Part shown: positions 1 through 6,675 of the stretch, piece by piece | Layout: each line of letters begins with the position of its first letter | How positions within the stretch are numbered: position 1 is the first letter of the stretch | Source of the DNA: Nitrosomonas sp. UBA6494 | Lineage (GTDB): Bacteria > Pseudomonadota > Gammaproteobacteria > Burkholderiales > Nitrosomonadaceae | Direction: 5' to 3' | Assembly: GCA_002435335.1 (NCBI GenBank) | Contig: DJMI01000013.1 | Span: 14,296-24,786 of the forward strand | DNA length: 10,491 nucleotides | Position numbers and translations under genes: made by a program | Notes under the pieces: generated by a model | Database searches by the model: none | What the model saw: only the letters and a program-made list of their open reading frames with translations | What the model was told of the DNA's origin: nothing

Positions 1-335
1 TTGACATTCGCCAGAATGAGCCCTGGCGCACGCGAAACACACTCGGAAAACAGATTAAATACGATTAACCCGGAAAACAAAAACATTGCAAAATCATAAG
101 GATTATCACTTGGCACATCGGTCTGACTCAAACGTACTTTAAATACCAGACCAAACACGAAAGTATAAATAACCAGCATCACCAGAGGTGTTATAAACGA
201 CCACAACAACCCCAAAAAAGAACCACGATAACGCGCAATTATCTCACGTTTGGTTAATTGATAAATGAGTGAGCGATGATTCCAAAAACTAGAAAATACG
301 CCGAAAAGAGAAACGGTATGCAAGAAACTGATCAC
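1..335 (-). CDS. ABC-2 type polysaccharide/O-antigen exporter permease, N-terminal part (truncated by window edge)
   Basis: This is an inner-membrane permease subunit of an ABC exporter for surface polysaccharide (Wzm/KpsM/TagG type), which would pair with an ATPase encoded further left outside the window. The minus-strand frame is open for 111 codons and runs off the window. It contains the family's characteristic stretch, LTKREIIARYRGSFLGLLWS, leading into a first membrane segment (about residues 39-64) and a second around 81-99 (FAMFLFSGLIVFNLF). The amphipathic helix before the first membrane segment and the basic RYRG turn are typical. The start is uncertain because the frame has no in-frame ATG before the conserved part. 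GTG at 335-333 gives a beginning of normal length. TTG at 323-321 is an alternative. Neither has a good Shine-Dalgarno. The family call is confident; the sugar exported cannot be told. Confidence 0.82.
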   Translation of the reverse strand, partial: MISFLHTVSLFGVFSSFWNHRSLIYQLTKREIIARYRGSFLGLLWSFITPLVMLVIYTFVFGLVFKVRLSQTDVPSDNPYDFAMFLFSGLIVFNLFSECVSRAPGLILANV

Positions 336-351
336 GGATAAATAGTAGCAG

Positions 352-360
352 ATTATCACA
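352..360 (-). promoter_or_regulatory. Possible extended -10 element for the permease gene
   Basis: Read on the minus strand this is TGTGATAAT, which is an extended -10 (TGnTATAAT) with one mismatch. A weak -35-like TTGTCA lies upstream at a 20-base spacing, so the call rests mostly on the -10. Transcription would begin about 10 bases before the proposed GTG start. This is motif reading only. Confidence 0.3.
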
Positions 361-404
361 AATACGCTGCATACTGATGACAACCCTGTTCAAAAGCCGA
401 TGGA

Positions 405-429
405 TTCGATTAATCACTTCTTAATCGAA
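405..429 (-). terminator. Stem-loop after the DUF5658 gene (possible weak terminator)
   Basis: TTCGATTAA (405-413) and TTAATCGAA (421-429) form a perfect 9-bp inverted repeat with a 7-base loop. It lies 33 bases past the stop codon of the DUF5658 gene, between that gene and the permease. The stem is AT-rich. On the minus strand the nearest T run begins more than ten bases after the stem, so it is not a classical intrinsic terminator. It could instead be an operator or an mRNA-stabilising hairpin. Confidence 0.35.
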
Positions 430-462
430 CAGCCAAGCAGATTGTAGCTGTGATTTCTTTAT

Positions 463-933
463 TTACTTCGCCATCACACTTAGCAACACTAACTCGTAAC
501 CGATTAGTGTGCCGTAACCAGCCAGAATCATATACTTAAGATGCCATACATAGATCTTTGCGGTCATTTGCACTTTGTGATGAATAACCAACAAAATCAA
601 TGCAAGCGCAGTAAGCAGAAGTTTGATGACAATGAATTTCTCAACGCTGTCTTCGATCAAGATTGCCATAAACCAATTAACCTCTTCACCGCCACCCGCT
701 AAAATATTAAGTGTAAGGCAAGCATCAAGAATACTCAGCAACAAAATGCCGACAGTACATAACATCAAGTGCCCCGGATAACGATCAACGTAGCGAGGCT
801 GACCGTTTTCTACCGCTCTGCGCTCATTCACCCTTCTCCCAGGTTTTATTCCCAAATGGTATTGGCAAAAAAAAGGCATTCCTTGGCGACGATCTCGACA
901 GCGACTATTTGAAATGATCATTGCGTTATTCAT
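463..933 (-). CDS. DUF5658-type small membrane protein
   Basis: This is a 156-residue hypothetical inner-membrane protein of unknown function. Residues 1-50 are soluble and basic, with a RRVNERR motif at about 33-39. Three hydrophobic segments follow at about 55-78, 99-118 and 133-155. The first ends in LDACLTLNILAGGGEEVNW, matching the DUF5658 pattern of a D..LT helix, a Gly-rich turn, then E-x-N before the next helix. That assignment is from memory of the family. The start at 933 has a purine-rich AAGGGA about 10 bases upstream and a good promoter further up; internal Met5 or Met19 starts are possible. It lies upstream of the polysaccharide exporter permease on the same strand, separated by about 130 bases and a stem-loop, so a shared operon is doubtful. 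It may be a separate membrane gene. Confidence 0.7.
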   Translation of the reverse strand: MNNAMIISNSRCRDRRQGMPFFCQYHLGIKPGRRVNERRAVENGQPRYVDRYPGHLMLCTVGILLLSILDACLTLNILAGGGEEVNWFMAILIEDSVEKFIVIKLLLTALALILLVIHHKVQMTAKIYVWHLKYMILAGYGTLIGYELVLLSVMAK

Positions 934-973
934 GCTTTTGATATCCCTTGCTTATTGTTTAATGCAGCGGTTG

Positions 974-1001
974 ATTATGTTGCATCTTTTTTGATGGTCA
1001 A
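974..1001 (-). promoter_or_regulatory. Sigma70-like promoter of the DUF5658 gene
   Basis: On the minus strand there is TTGACC (-35, 1001-996), a 16-base spacer, and CATAAT (-10, 979-974). Each box matches the consensus at five of six positions. Transcription would begin near 967, giving a leader of roughly 34 bases before the ATG at 933. This is the best minus-strand promoter candidate in the gap. Confidence 0.55.
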
Positions 1002-1250
1002 GTGTAATTCTGGCGTCGGTAAATTGCAATCATAAATTTCACAAACCGTTTGTTTATTTGACATAAAATTACCACAACGACTTACCCATCGACAAATCTG
1101 ACGAACTCAAGATCAAGCCACCACACCAGCAGGATAACTGTGTCATATTTTCTCAATTTTTTGTTATTTAGATTGGTTATATAACGAAAAATCGATCCAC
1201 CACCGGTCTTTCGTGATACACAAGGACAATGTACGAAAACGAACTTAAAA

Positions 1251-1279
1251 TTGACAAACCATATTTAGATTGTGATCAT
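1251..1279 (+). promoter_or_regulatory. Sigma70-like promoter upstream of dapF
   Basis: Perfect TTGACA (-35) at 1251-1256, a 17-base spacer, and GATCAT (-10, four of six matches) at 1274-1279. It would give a leader of about 145 bases before dapF. A TATATAGAT stretch at 1302-1310 is an alternative -10 but lacks a recognisable -35. Confidence 0.45.
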
Positions 1280-1369
1280 CATCTCAATAGTCACGGTACT
1301 CTATATAGATTGCCGAGGCGATAGACTTATTACACAAACAACAATTACAAGAGATAGTATTGTCGATAG

Positions 1370-1419
1370 CGACGGTGATTTCTTGTTTAATTGATGATGC
1401 TGATGCAACTAAACCGTCG
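1370..1419 (+). repeat. Inverted repeat in the dapF leader
   Basis: CGACGGT (1370-1376) is the exact reverse complement of ACCGTCG (1413-1419), with a 36-base AT-rich spacer. The right arm ends at the weak Shine-Dalgarno-like GGAT, about 12 bases before the dapF ATG. If it folds in the mRNA, it would bring a stem up against the ribosome binding site. A chance match is possible. Confidence 0.3.
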
Positions 1420-1431
1420 GATTAGTAGATC

Positions 1432-2259
1432 ATGAAATTAAAATTCACCAAAATGCACGGGCTGGGAAACGATTTTATCGTGCTGAATGGAACAATCCAA
1501 AAAATCGAATTGAATCGGCAGCAAATCAGGAAATTAGCTGATCGTCACTTCGGTATCGGTTTCGATCAGCTATTACTGATTGAGAAAGCGGAAGGAGCTG
1601 CGGATTTCCGCTATCGCATTTTCAACGCCGACGGCGGTGAAGTGGAACAATGCGGCAATGGGGCACGCTGCTTTGTCCGTTACGTACATGACCATGGACT
1701 GACACATAAAAATGAAATTCGTATTGAAACACTCAGCGGCGTAATATCACCCAAATTGGAAACCAACGGCAATATAACGGTCAACATGGGAAAACCGATT
1801 TTTGAACCGCAGGCAATCCCGTTTATTGCTGAAAAGCGCGAACCGACATATTCGCTTGAAGTGCAAGACAGGTTGATTACAATAAGCGTACTATCGATGG
1901 GAAATCCTCATGCGGTTTTAGTCGTGCAAGATGTCGACACAGCGCCGGTCGAAACGGAAGGCGCCTTGATCGAAACGCATTCGTGTTTCCCTAAAAAAGT
2001 AAATGTCGGCTTTATGCAAATTGTCGATCGCAACCACATTAAATTGCGAGTTTTCGAGCGCGGAGCCGGAGAAACATTGGCATGCGGCACAGGTGCTTGC
2101 GCCGCTGTTGTCGCCGGCATCAATTTAGGCCTGCTGGACCGTCAAGTTGTAGTAAGCACACGTGGCGGTGAATTGACAATTCGATGGCCAGGAGACGATG
2201 AACCGGTATGGATGACCGGTCCAGCCGAGACGGTATTCGAAGGTGAAATAAATTTGTAA
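1432..2259 (+). CDS. dapF: Diaminopimelate epimerase
   Basis: Cytoplasmic, cofactor-independent epimerase that converts LL-diaminopimelate to meso-diaminopimelate, the precursor of lysine and of the peptidoglycan cross-link. The 275-residue length is normal. The start FTKMHGLGNDFIVL is the family signature. Both catalytic cysteines are present: Cys74 in NADGGEVEQCGNGARCF and Cys218 in ERGAGETLACGTGACA. The substrate-binding MGNPHAV motif is at about 156-162. The ATG at 1432 fits the family N-terminus exactly, though its ribosome site is weak (GGAT). It is the first gene of a rightward run; the next gene begins 22 bases after its stop, as in other proteobacteria where dapF precedes DUF484 and xerC. 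Confidence 0.97.
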   Translation: MKLKFTKMHGLGNDFIVLNGTIQKIELNRQQIRKLADRHFGIGFDQLLLIEKAEGAADFRYRIFNADGGEVEQCGNGARCFVRYVHDHGLTHKNEIRIETLSGVISPKLETNGNITVNMGKPIFEPQAIPFIAEKREPTYSLEVQDRLITISVLSMGNPHAVLVVQDVDTAPVETEGALIETHSCFPKKVNVGFMQIVDRNHIKLRVFERGAGETLACGTGACAAVVAGINLGLLDRQVVVSTRGGELTIRWPGDDEPVWMTGPAETVFEGEINL

Positions 2260-2281
2260 CTCATCAACTCAAGGATAAACA

Positions 2282-2977
2282 ATGAAACCCGAGGACGTAG
2301 CCCAATATCTGCAGGAGCATCCACAATTCTTCAATGAATATGCCGATTTATTGGCGGACATTCCGATTTCTCATCCGCAAAATGACAAGGTGATATCCCT
2401 GAACGAACGGCAAATCATAGCGTTGCGTGAACGCAATCGTGCATTACAGGATAAATTGCTCGAATTGATCAGTTTCGGCGAAGAAAATGATGCAATCGGT
2501 GAGAAAATGCATCGACTGACGATTGCATTGCTCTCCGTTTCCAATCTCGATGAACTGTTAAGCGCATTGTATTTCAGTTTGAAAGAAGATTTTGCGGTAC
2601 CGTTCGTGGCAATGCGCTTTTGGGAGCTCTCCACCGAACCCGGCACGCATACGGAATTTTCACCTACCAGCGAAGATGTGCGCACCATAGCCGAAAGCTT
2701 GGCACAACCGTACTGCGGCAATCATATTGCCGATGAAATCAAGCAATGGTTCGGCGAAGATGCCGAACACCTTCATTCCTTCGCAATGATTCCCTTGAAT
2801 ACGGTTCAAACCATCGGCTTGATTGTCCTGGGTAGTCCGGATCCAGAGCGATTTTATCCAGAAATGGGTACGTTGCACTTGAAACGACTGGGAGAATTGG
2901 TTTGCACCTGCATTACGCGCTACGACCAAGCGGAAACGGTTGGTGAGATTGCAGCTCGCGATCATCAGAATCAATGA
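2282..2977 (+). CDS. DUF484 family protein (GAF-like)
   Basis: A 231-residue cytoplasmic protein of unknown exact role. The N-terminus (EDVAQYLQEHPQFFNEYADLL) is the DUF484 hallmark. A charged, probably coiled-coil helix follows at about 38-68 (NERQIIALRERNRALQDKL). The rest (about 75-215) has the alternating pattern of a GAF-like domain, ending FYPEMGTLHLKRLGELVCTCI. AAGGA at 2271-2275 lies 6 bases before the ATG and supports this start. Its stop overlaps the xerC start by four bases (ATGA), so the two are probably translationally coupled. The position between dapF and xerC is conserved in many proteobacteria, which suggests, without proving, a link with recombinase function or expression. 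Confidence 0.9.
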   Translation: MKPEDVAQYLQEHPQFFNEYADLLADIPISHPQNDKVISLNERQIIALRERNRALQDKLLELISFGEENDAIGEKMHRLTIALLSVSNLDELLSALYFSLKEDFAVPFVAMRFWELSTEPGTHTEFSPTSEDVRTIAESLAQPYCGNHIADEIKQWFGEDAEHLHSFAMIPLNTVQTIGLIVLGSPDPERFYPEMGTLHLKRLGELVCTCITRYDQAETVGEIAARDHQNQ

Positions 2978-3873
2978 GTGAAGAACCTGATTCGCTGGTT
3001 GTTGCATTCATTGATTACCTAACCAACGAGCGGCGTTTCTCTGCGCTCACTATTGAAAACTACACACGCGACATCCGATTACTGCTACGTCATCTGCAAC
3101 ACAATGATTTACAGCAGATTCAATCATCCAATATCCGCGTCGTTGTAGCACAACTGCACGGCAAAGGACTATCCGGCAGAAGCCTGGCCCGTATGCTTTC
3201 GGCATGGCGCAGCTTTTATAACTACTTAATCCGCAGACATCAATTTCAACATAATCCTTGCCAGGGTATCAAAGTACCCAAATCACCGCATAAATTACCC
3301 AACGCGTTATCTCCCGACGAAGCCACACAATTACTGGCATTTTCTGTCGACAACTTGCTGGCCATAAGAGATCGCGCAATGTTTGAGTTATTTTATTCTT
3401 CCGGCTTACGGTTGACCGAGTTGTCGCGGCTCAAACCTATCAACATCGATTTTGCCGAAGGAACAGTTAGAGTAATGGGAAAAGGCGGTAAGGCGCGCAT
3501 CGTTCCGATCGGTCGATTTGCGCTCGATGCATTGACGCAGTGGTTGGAACGGCGCTCGCAAATCGCAAAACCAGGAACAACGGCATTGTTTTTATCGCAA
3601 CATGGCGATGCCATCAGCACACGCACCGTCAGCCATCGACTAAAACAGCGCGCGCTGCGGCAAGGAATCCAGCAGAATGTACATCCGCATATCTTGCGGC
3701 ATTCGTGTGCTTCACATTTATTGCAATCGAGCGGCGACTTACGGGCGGTGCAGGAAATGTTGGGACATGCCAGCATCTCATCGACGCAAGTTTATACGCA
3801 TTTAGATTTCCAGCATCTCAGTAAAATATATGATGCCGCACATCCGCGAGCAAAGAAAAAAACCGAAATATAG
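2974..3873 (+). CDS. xerC: Site-specific tyrosine recombinase XerC
   Basis: With XerD, this cytoplasmic recombinase resolves chromosome dimers at dif during cell division. At 299 residues it has normal length. The N-terminal SAM-like core-binding domain covers about 5-90 (FIDYLTNERRFSALTIENYTRDI). The catalytic domain follows with all active residues visible: Arg146 (SGLRLTEL), Lys170 (VMGKGGK), His239 and Arg242 (HPHILRHSCASHLL), His265 (LGHASISSTQVYTH) and Tyr274 as nucleophile. It is called XerC rather than XerD or a phage integrase because it lies in the dapF-DUF484-xerC arrangement and has no accessory domain. The start overlaps the preceding stop by ATGA and has no strong ribosome site of its own. 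Confidence 0.95.
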   Translation: MSEEPDSLVVAFIDYLTNERRFSALTIENYTRDIRLLLRHLQHNDLQQIQSSNIRVVVAQLHGKGLSGRSLARMLSAWRSFYNYLIRRHQFQHNPCQGIKVPKSPHKLPNALSPDEATQLLAFSVDNLLAIRDRAMFELFYSSGLRLTELSRLKPINIDFAEGTVRVMGKGGKARIVPIGRFALDALTQWLERRSQIAKPGTTALFLSQHGDAISTRTVSHRLKQRALRQGIQQNVHPHILRHSCASHLLQSSGDLRAVQEMLGHASISSTQVYTHLDFQHLSKIYDAAHPRAKKKTEI

Positions 3874-3913
3874 TCAATATCCCGCAAACCGAATCCACGT
3901 GTTTTTTATACGC

Positions 3914-3919
3914 TATAAT
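3914..3919 (+). promoter_or_regulatory. -10 box of a likely hslVU promoter
   Basis: A perfect TATAAT lies in the 79-base gap between xerC and hslV, 33 bases before the hslV ATG, between two T-rich runs. No clear -35 is seen at 16-18 bases upstream, and no GGCTTG/CCCCAT-type heat-shock (sigma32) pair was recognised. A private hslVU promoter is likely, but its sigma factor is not settled. Confidence 0.45.
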
Positions 3920-3952
3920 GCTTTTTTTCAGTAATCGATAAAACGAATTTTC

Positions 3953-4474
3953 ATGACAACGATAGTTTCAGTAAGGCGTGGCCGCCAAGTCGCCTTGGGT
4001 GGTGACGGGCAAGTCACTTTGGGTGCAGTCGTAGCGAAATCCAGTGCACGCAAAGTCCGTAGGCTGTATCACGACAAAATCCTAGCAGGGTTCGCAGGCG
4101 GCACTGCAGATGCATTTACTTTATTCGAGCGCTTCGAAGGCAAATTGGAAGCGCATCATGGCCATATCATGCGATCCGCCGTCGAATTGGCCAAAGATTG
4201 GCGCACAGACAGGATTTTGCGTCGCCTGGAAGCGATGCTTGTCGTTGCTAACGAAGATGCCACACTGATTATCAGCGGTGCGGGCGACATCATCGAACCC
4301 GAATTAGGCATTGCCGCGATCGGTAGCGGCGGATCTTACGCTTTGGCTGCCGCACGCGCACTATTGGAAAACACCGATCTATCGCCGAAAGAAATCGTGA
4401 AGAAAGCACTCACCATCGCCGGTGATATTTGTATTTATACCAATCAAGATCACATCATCGAAACCATCGATTAA
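3953..4474 (+). CDS. hslV: ATP-dependent protease subunit HslV (ClpQ)
   Basis: Peptidase subunit of the HslVU (ClpYQ) protease, a double hexamer related to the proteasome beta subunit that degrades unfolded and regulatory proteins in the cytoplasm. The 173-residue protein starts MTTIVSVRR. Removal of Met exposes Thr2, the N-terminal nucleophile. Other expected residues are in place: Asp18 (GGDGQVTLG), Lys34 (SARKVRRLY), the AGGTADAFTLF loop and Ser125 (AIGSGG). An in-frame TAA lies a short way upstream, so the ATG at 3953 is the only sensible start, and no propeptide beyond Met is encoded. The ribosome site is weak. hslU follows 21 bases later. Confidence 0.97.
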   Translation: MTTIVSVRRGRQVALGGDGQVTLGAVVAKSSARKVRRLYHDKILAGFAGGTADAFTLFERFEGKLEAHHGHIMRSAVELAKDWRTDRILRRLEAMLVVANEDATLIISGAGDIIEPELGIAAIGSGGSYALAAARALLENTDLSPKEIVKKALTIAGDICIYTNQDHIIETID

Positions 4475-4495
4475 GCTTTTACAAAGAATTCGAAC

Positions 4496-5833
4496 ATGTC
4501 ACAAATGACTCCTCAGGAAATCGTCCATGAGCTGGACAAACATATTATCGGCCAGGATGCCGCTAAACGCGCAGTGGCGATTGCATTGAGAAACCGCTGG
4601 CGGCGGCAACAAATTGCAGAGCCATTGCGCCAGGAAATTACACCGAAGAATATATTGATGATCGGCCCGACCGGCGTCGGAAAAACCGAAATCGCACGCC
4701 GTCTAGCCAAACTGGCCAATGCCCCTTTTATCAAAATTGAAGCGACCAAATTCACCGAAGTCGGTTATGTCGGGCGCGATGTCGATTCCATCATTCGTGA
4801 TTTAGCTGAAACGGCGATCAAGGAAGCACGCGAAAGTGAAACGCGCAAAAAGCAGCCGCTGGCAGAAGATCGTGCAGAAGACCGTATTCTCGATGCCTTA
4901 CTACCCGCAGCTCGTGATTTCGGGTATCAAGCATCATCTTCTGAAGATCACGACAACTCGACACGGCAAAAATTTCGCAAGAAATTACGCGAAGGCGAGC
5001 TCGATGATAAGGAAATCGAAATCGAAGTCGCCACACCGCGTGCCAGCATGGAAATTTTCGCACCGCCCGGCATGGAAGATCTAACTTCACAAATACAAGG
5101 CATGTTTCAGCATCTTGGAGGCGAGAAAAAGAAAACCCGCAAATTGACAATCCGCGAAGCACGCAAAATCCTGCTCGAAGAAGAAGCCGCAAAAATGGTC
5201 AACGACGAAGAAATGAAGTTGAACGCGTTGCAGAATGTCGAACAAAACGGCATCGTCTTTCTCGATGAAATCGACAAAATAGCCAGCCGCGCTGGCAATG
5301 TCAGCGGCGGCGATGTATCGCGTCAGGGTGTGCAGCGTGATTTGCTGCCGCTAGTTGAAGGCACGACGATTTCAACCAAATACGGCATGATCAAAACCGA
5401 TCATATCTTGTTCATTGCCAGCGGCGCATTCCATATGGCAAAACCGTCCGATCTGATTCCTGAACTCCAAGGACGCTTTCCGATTCGAGTCGAGTTGACC
5501 AGCTTAAGCGTCAGTGATTTTGAGCAAATTTTAACCAACACCGACGCTTGCCTAACCCGGCAATACGAAGCGCTGCTTGCGACCGAAGGCATCCGACTGC
5601 AATTCGCCGATGACGCAATCAAGCGCATGGCTGAAATTGCTTATTCAGTCAACAGCAAAACCGAAAACATTGGCGCACGCCGCTTGCACACGGTGATGGA
5701 AAAACTGTTGGAAGACATTTCGTATCATGCACCGAAACACAGCGGAGAAACCCTCGTCATCGACGCTGCGTATGTCGATAAACGACTCAATGATTTGGCG
5801 CAAAGCGAAGATCTTGCACGCTACGTACTGTAA
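4496..5833 (+). CDS. hslU: ATP-dependent protease ATPase subunit HslU (ClpY)
   Basis: AAA+ unfoldase that recognises substrates, unfolds them and feeds them into HslV. The 445-residue protein has the full family plan. Walker A GPTGVGKT is at 57-64, and the pore loop GYVG is at 90-93. The intermediate (I) domain runs from about 110 to 240 and is rich in charged residues. Walker B FLDEID is at 255-260. The arginine-finger region is GRFPIRVEL (about 326-334) and sensor 2 is GARRL (393-397). The C-terminus SEDLARYVL is the tail that docks between HslV subunits and activates it. It is co-transcribed with hslV. It ends 11 bases before the stop of the convergent ppsR, with no obvious intrinsic terminator between them. 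Confidence 0.97.
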   Translation: MSQMTPQEIVHELDKHIIGQDAAKRAVAIALRNRWRRQQIAEPLRQEITPKNILMIGPTGVGKTEIARRLAKLANAPFIKIEATKFTEVGYVGRDVDSIIRDLAETAIKEARESETRKKQPLAEDRAEDRILDALLPAARDFGYQASSSEDHDNSTRQKFRKKLREGELDDKEIEIEVATPRASMEIFAPPGMEDLTSQIQGMFQHLGGEKKKTRKLTIREARKILLEEEAAKMVNDEEMKLNALQNVEQNGIVFLDEIDKIASRAGNVSGGDVSRQGVQRDLLPLVEGTTISTKYGMIKTDHILFIASGAFHMAKPSDLIPELQGRFPIRVELTSLSVSDFEQILTNTDACLTRQYEALLATEGIRLQFADDAIKRMAEIAYSVNSKTENIGARRLHTVMEKLLEDISYHAPKHSGETLVIDAAYVDKRLNDLAQSEDLARYVL

Positions 5834-5844
5834 CTCGCTGTGAT

Positions 5845-6675
5845 TTATCCATATAGACGCCTCGTTAATCCACATCGATTCAAGATGATCGTGCTGATTT
5901 CTTCAACTGAAATGCGCGTGGTATCCAGGTAAGGAATATTGAAGCAACGAAACAACGATTCCTGCCAACGAACTTCGTGCTGACATTGCGCAAGCGATGC
6001 GTATTCACTGTTTGGCTGACGCTTTTGACGGATGAAATGCAATTGCTCCGCGGCCAGCGTCAAGCCGAAAAGTTTGTTGCTGACCGGTGTAAGCACTGCC
6101 GGAATCTGCAAAGTAGTCATATCGTCCGGGGTTAGTGGATAATTCGCAGCAGCGATACCGTATTGCAGACCCATGTAGAGACATGTGGGTGTTTTACCGA
6201 CGCGCGAAATGCCAATCAAAATGATGTCCGCTGTGCCGAAATGCTTTGGATTGATACCATCGTCGTGCGCCAAAACATAATTGACAGCGTCAATGCGCTT
6301 GAAATACGACCGATACTGTTGCAGGGCATGTGAGCGACCGGACTTACGCACAGAGGGTTGATGCAACTCTTCTTCGACCGATCGAGTGAATGTTTCAAAA
6401 AAATCGTAAACGCGACAATTGGACTGTTTGATCTGCTGCAAAATTTCCGGTTTTTGCAACGTACTGAACACCAACGGGCGATATCCGTCACGCTCGGCGG
6501 CGCCATTTATCTGCGTAACCGCACTGTCTACTTTGTTTTCATCGTCCAGAAACGGTATGTTGACAATTTCCCATGCAATGCCGTCGAACTGTGTCAACAG
6601 GCTATGTCCAAGCGTTTCCGCGGTGATGCCGGTACGATCGGACAAATAAAACACGGTGCGTTTCTGCAATGTCAT
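5845..6675 (-). CDS. ppsR: PEP synthetase regulatory protein (kinase/pyrophosphorylase)
   Basis: Bifunctional enzyme of the PSRP/DUF299 family. It inactivates PEP synthetase by ADP-dependent phosphorylation of a threonine and reactivates it by phosphate-dependent removal. The open frame extends upstream to 6804, but the start chosen is the ATG at 6675. It gives 276 residues beginning MTLQKRTVFYLSDRTGITAE, where the family begins, and it overlaps the ppsA stop as ATGA, a typical coupled start. The 43 extra codons of the longer frame lie in ppsA coding DNA and look unrelated to the family. The P-loop GISRVGKT is at 155-162, followed by the conserved tail ANYPLTPDD (about 178-186). Its place directly after ppsA supports the function. 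Confidence 0.95.
   Translation of the reverse strand: MTLQKRTVFYLSDRTGITAETLGHSLLTQFDGIAWEIVNIPFLDDENKVDSAVTQINGAAERDGYRPLVFSTLQKPEILQQIKQSNCRVYDFFETFTRSVEEELHQPSVRKSGRSHALQQYRSYFKRIDAVNYVLAHDDGINPKHFGTADIILIGISRVGKTPTCLYMGLQYGIAAANYPLTPDDMTTLQIPAVLTPVSNKLFGLTLAAEQLHFIRQKRQPNSEYASLAQCQHEVRWQESLFRCFNIPYLDTTRISVEEISTIILNRCGLTRRLYG

Larger units (their letters stand above)
1002..1431. other. Intergenic region between the DUF5658 gene and dapF
   Basis: Non-coding, AT-rich stretch between two divergently transcribed genes. It holds a short palindrome, ACAAAC-C-GTTTGT (1041-1053), and a consensus TTGACA at 1058-1063 without a convincing -10. It also holds a better promoter at 1251-1279 and an inverted repeat just before dapF (1370-1419). 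The short open frames here, for example 1229-1324 (31 codons), lack support. lysA and the small lipoprotein gene lptM, which precede dapF in many proteobacteria, are not here. No tRNA, riboswitch or mobile-element end was recognised. Confidence 0.6.

Noticed and set aside
1058..1086. TTGACA at 1058-1063 as a second dapF promoter
   Set aside because: The hexamer is perfect but the -10 position reads CTTACC, and no other TATAAT-like box lies at 15-19 bases. The pair at 1251-1279 is better.
1229..1324. 31-codon plus-strand ORF preceded by AAGGA
   Set aside because: The AAGGA is only 2 bases from the ATG, too close for normal use. The frame overlaps the best dapF promoter, and no recognisable protein features are present. 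It is most likely chance.
2974..3873. xerC as a phage or integron integrase marking a mobile element
   Set aside because: It lies in the conserved dapF-DUF484-xerC context, overlaps the preceding gene by ATGA, has standard XerC length, and no attachment-site repeats or phage genes are nearby.
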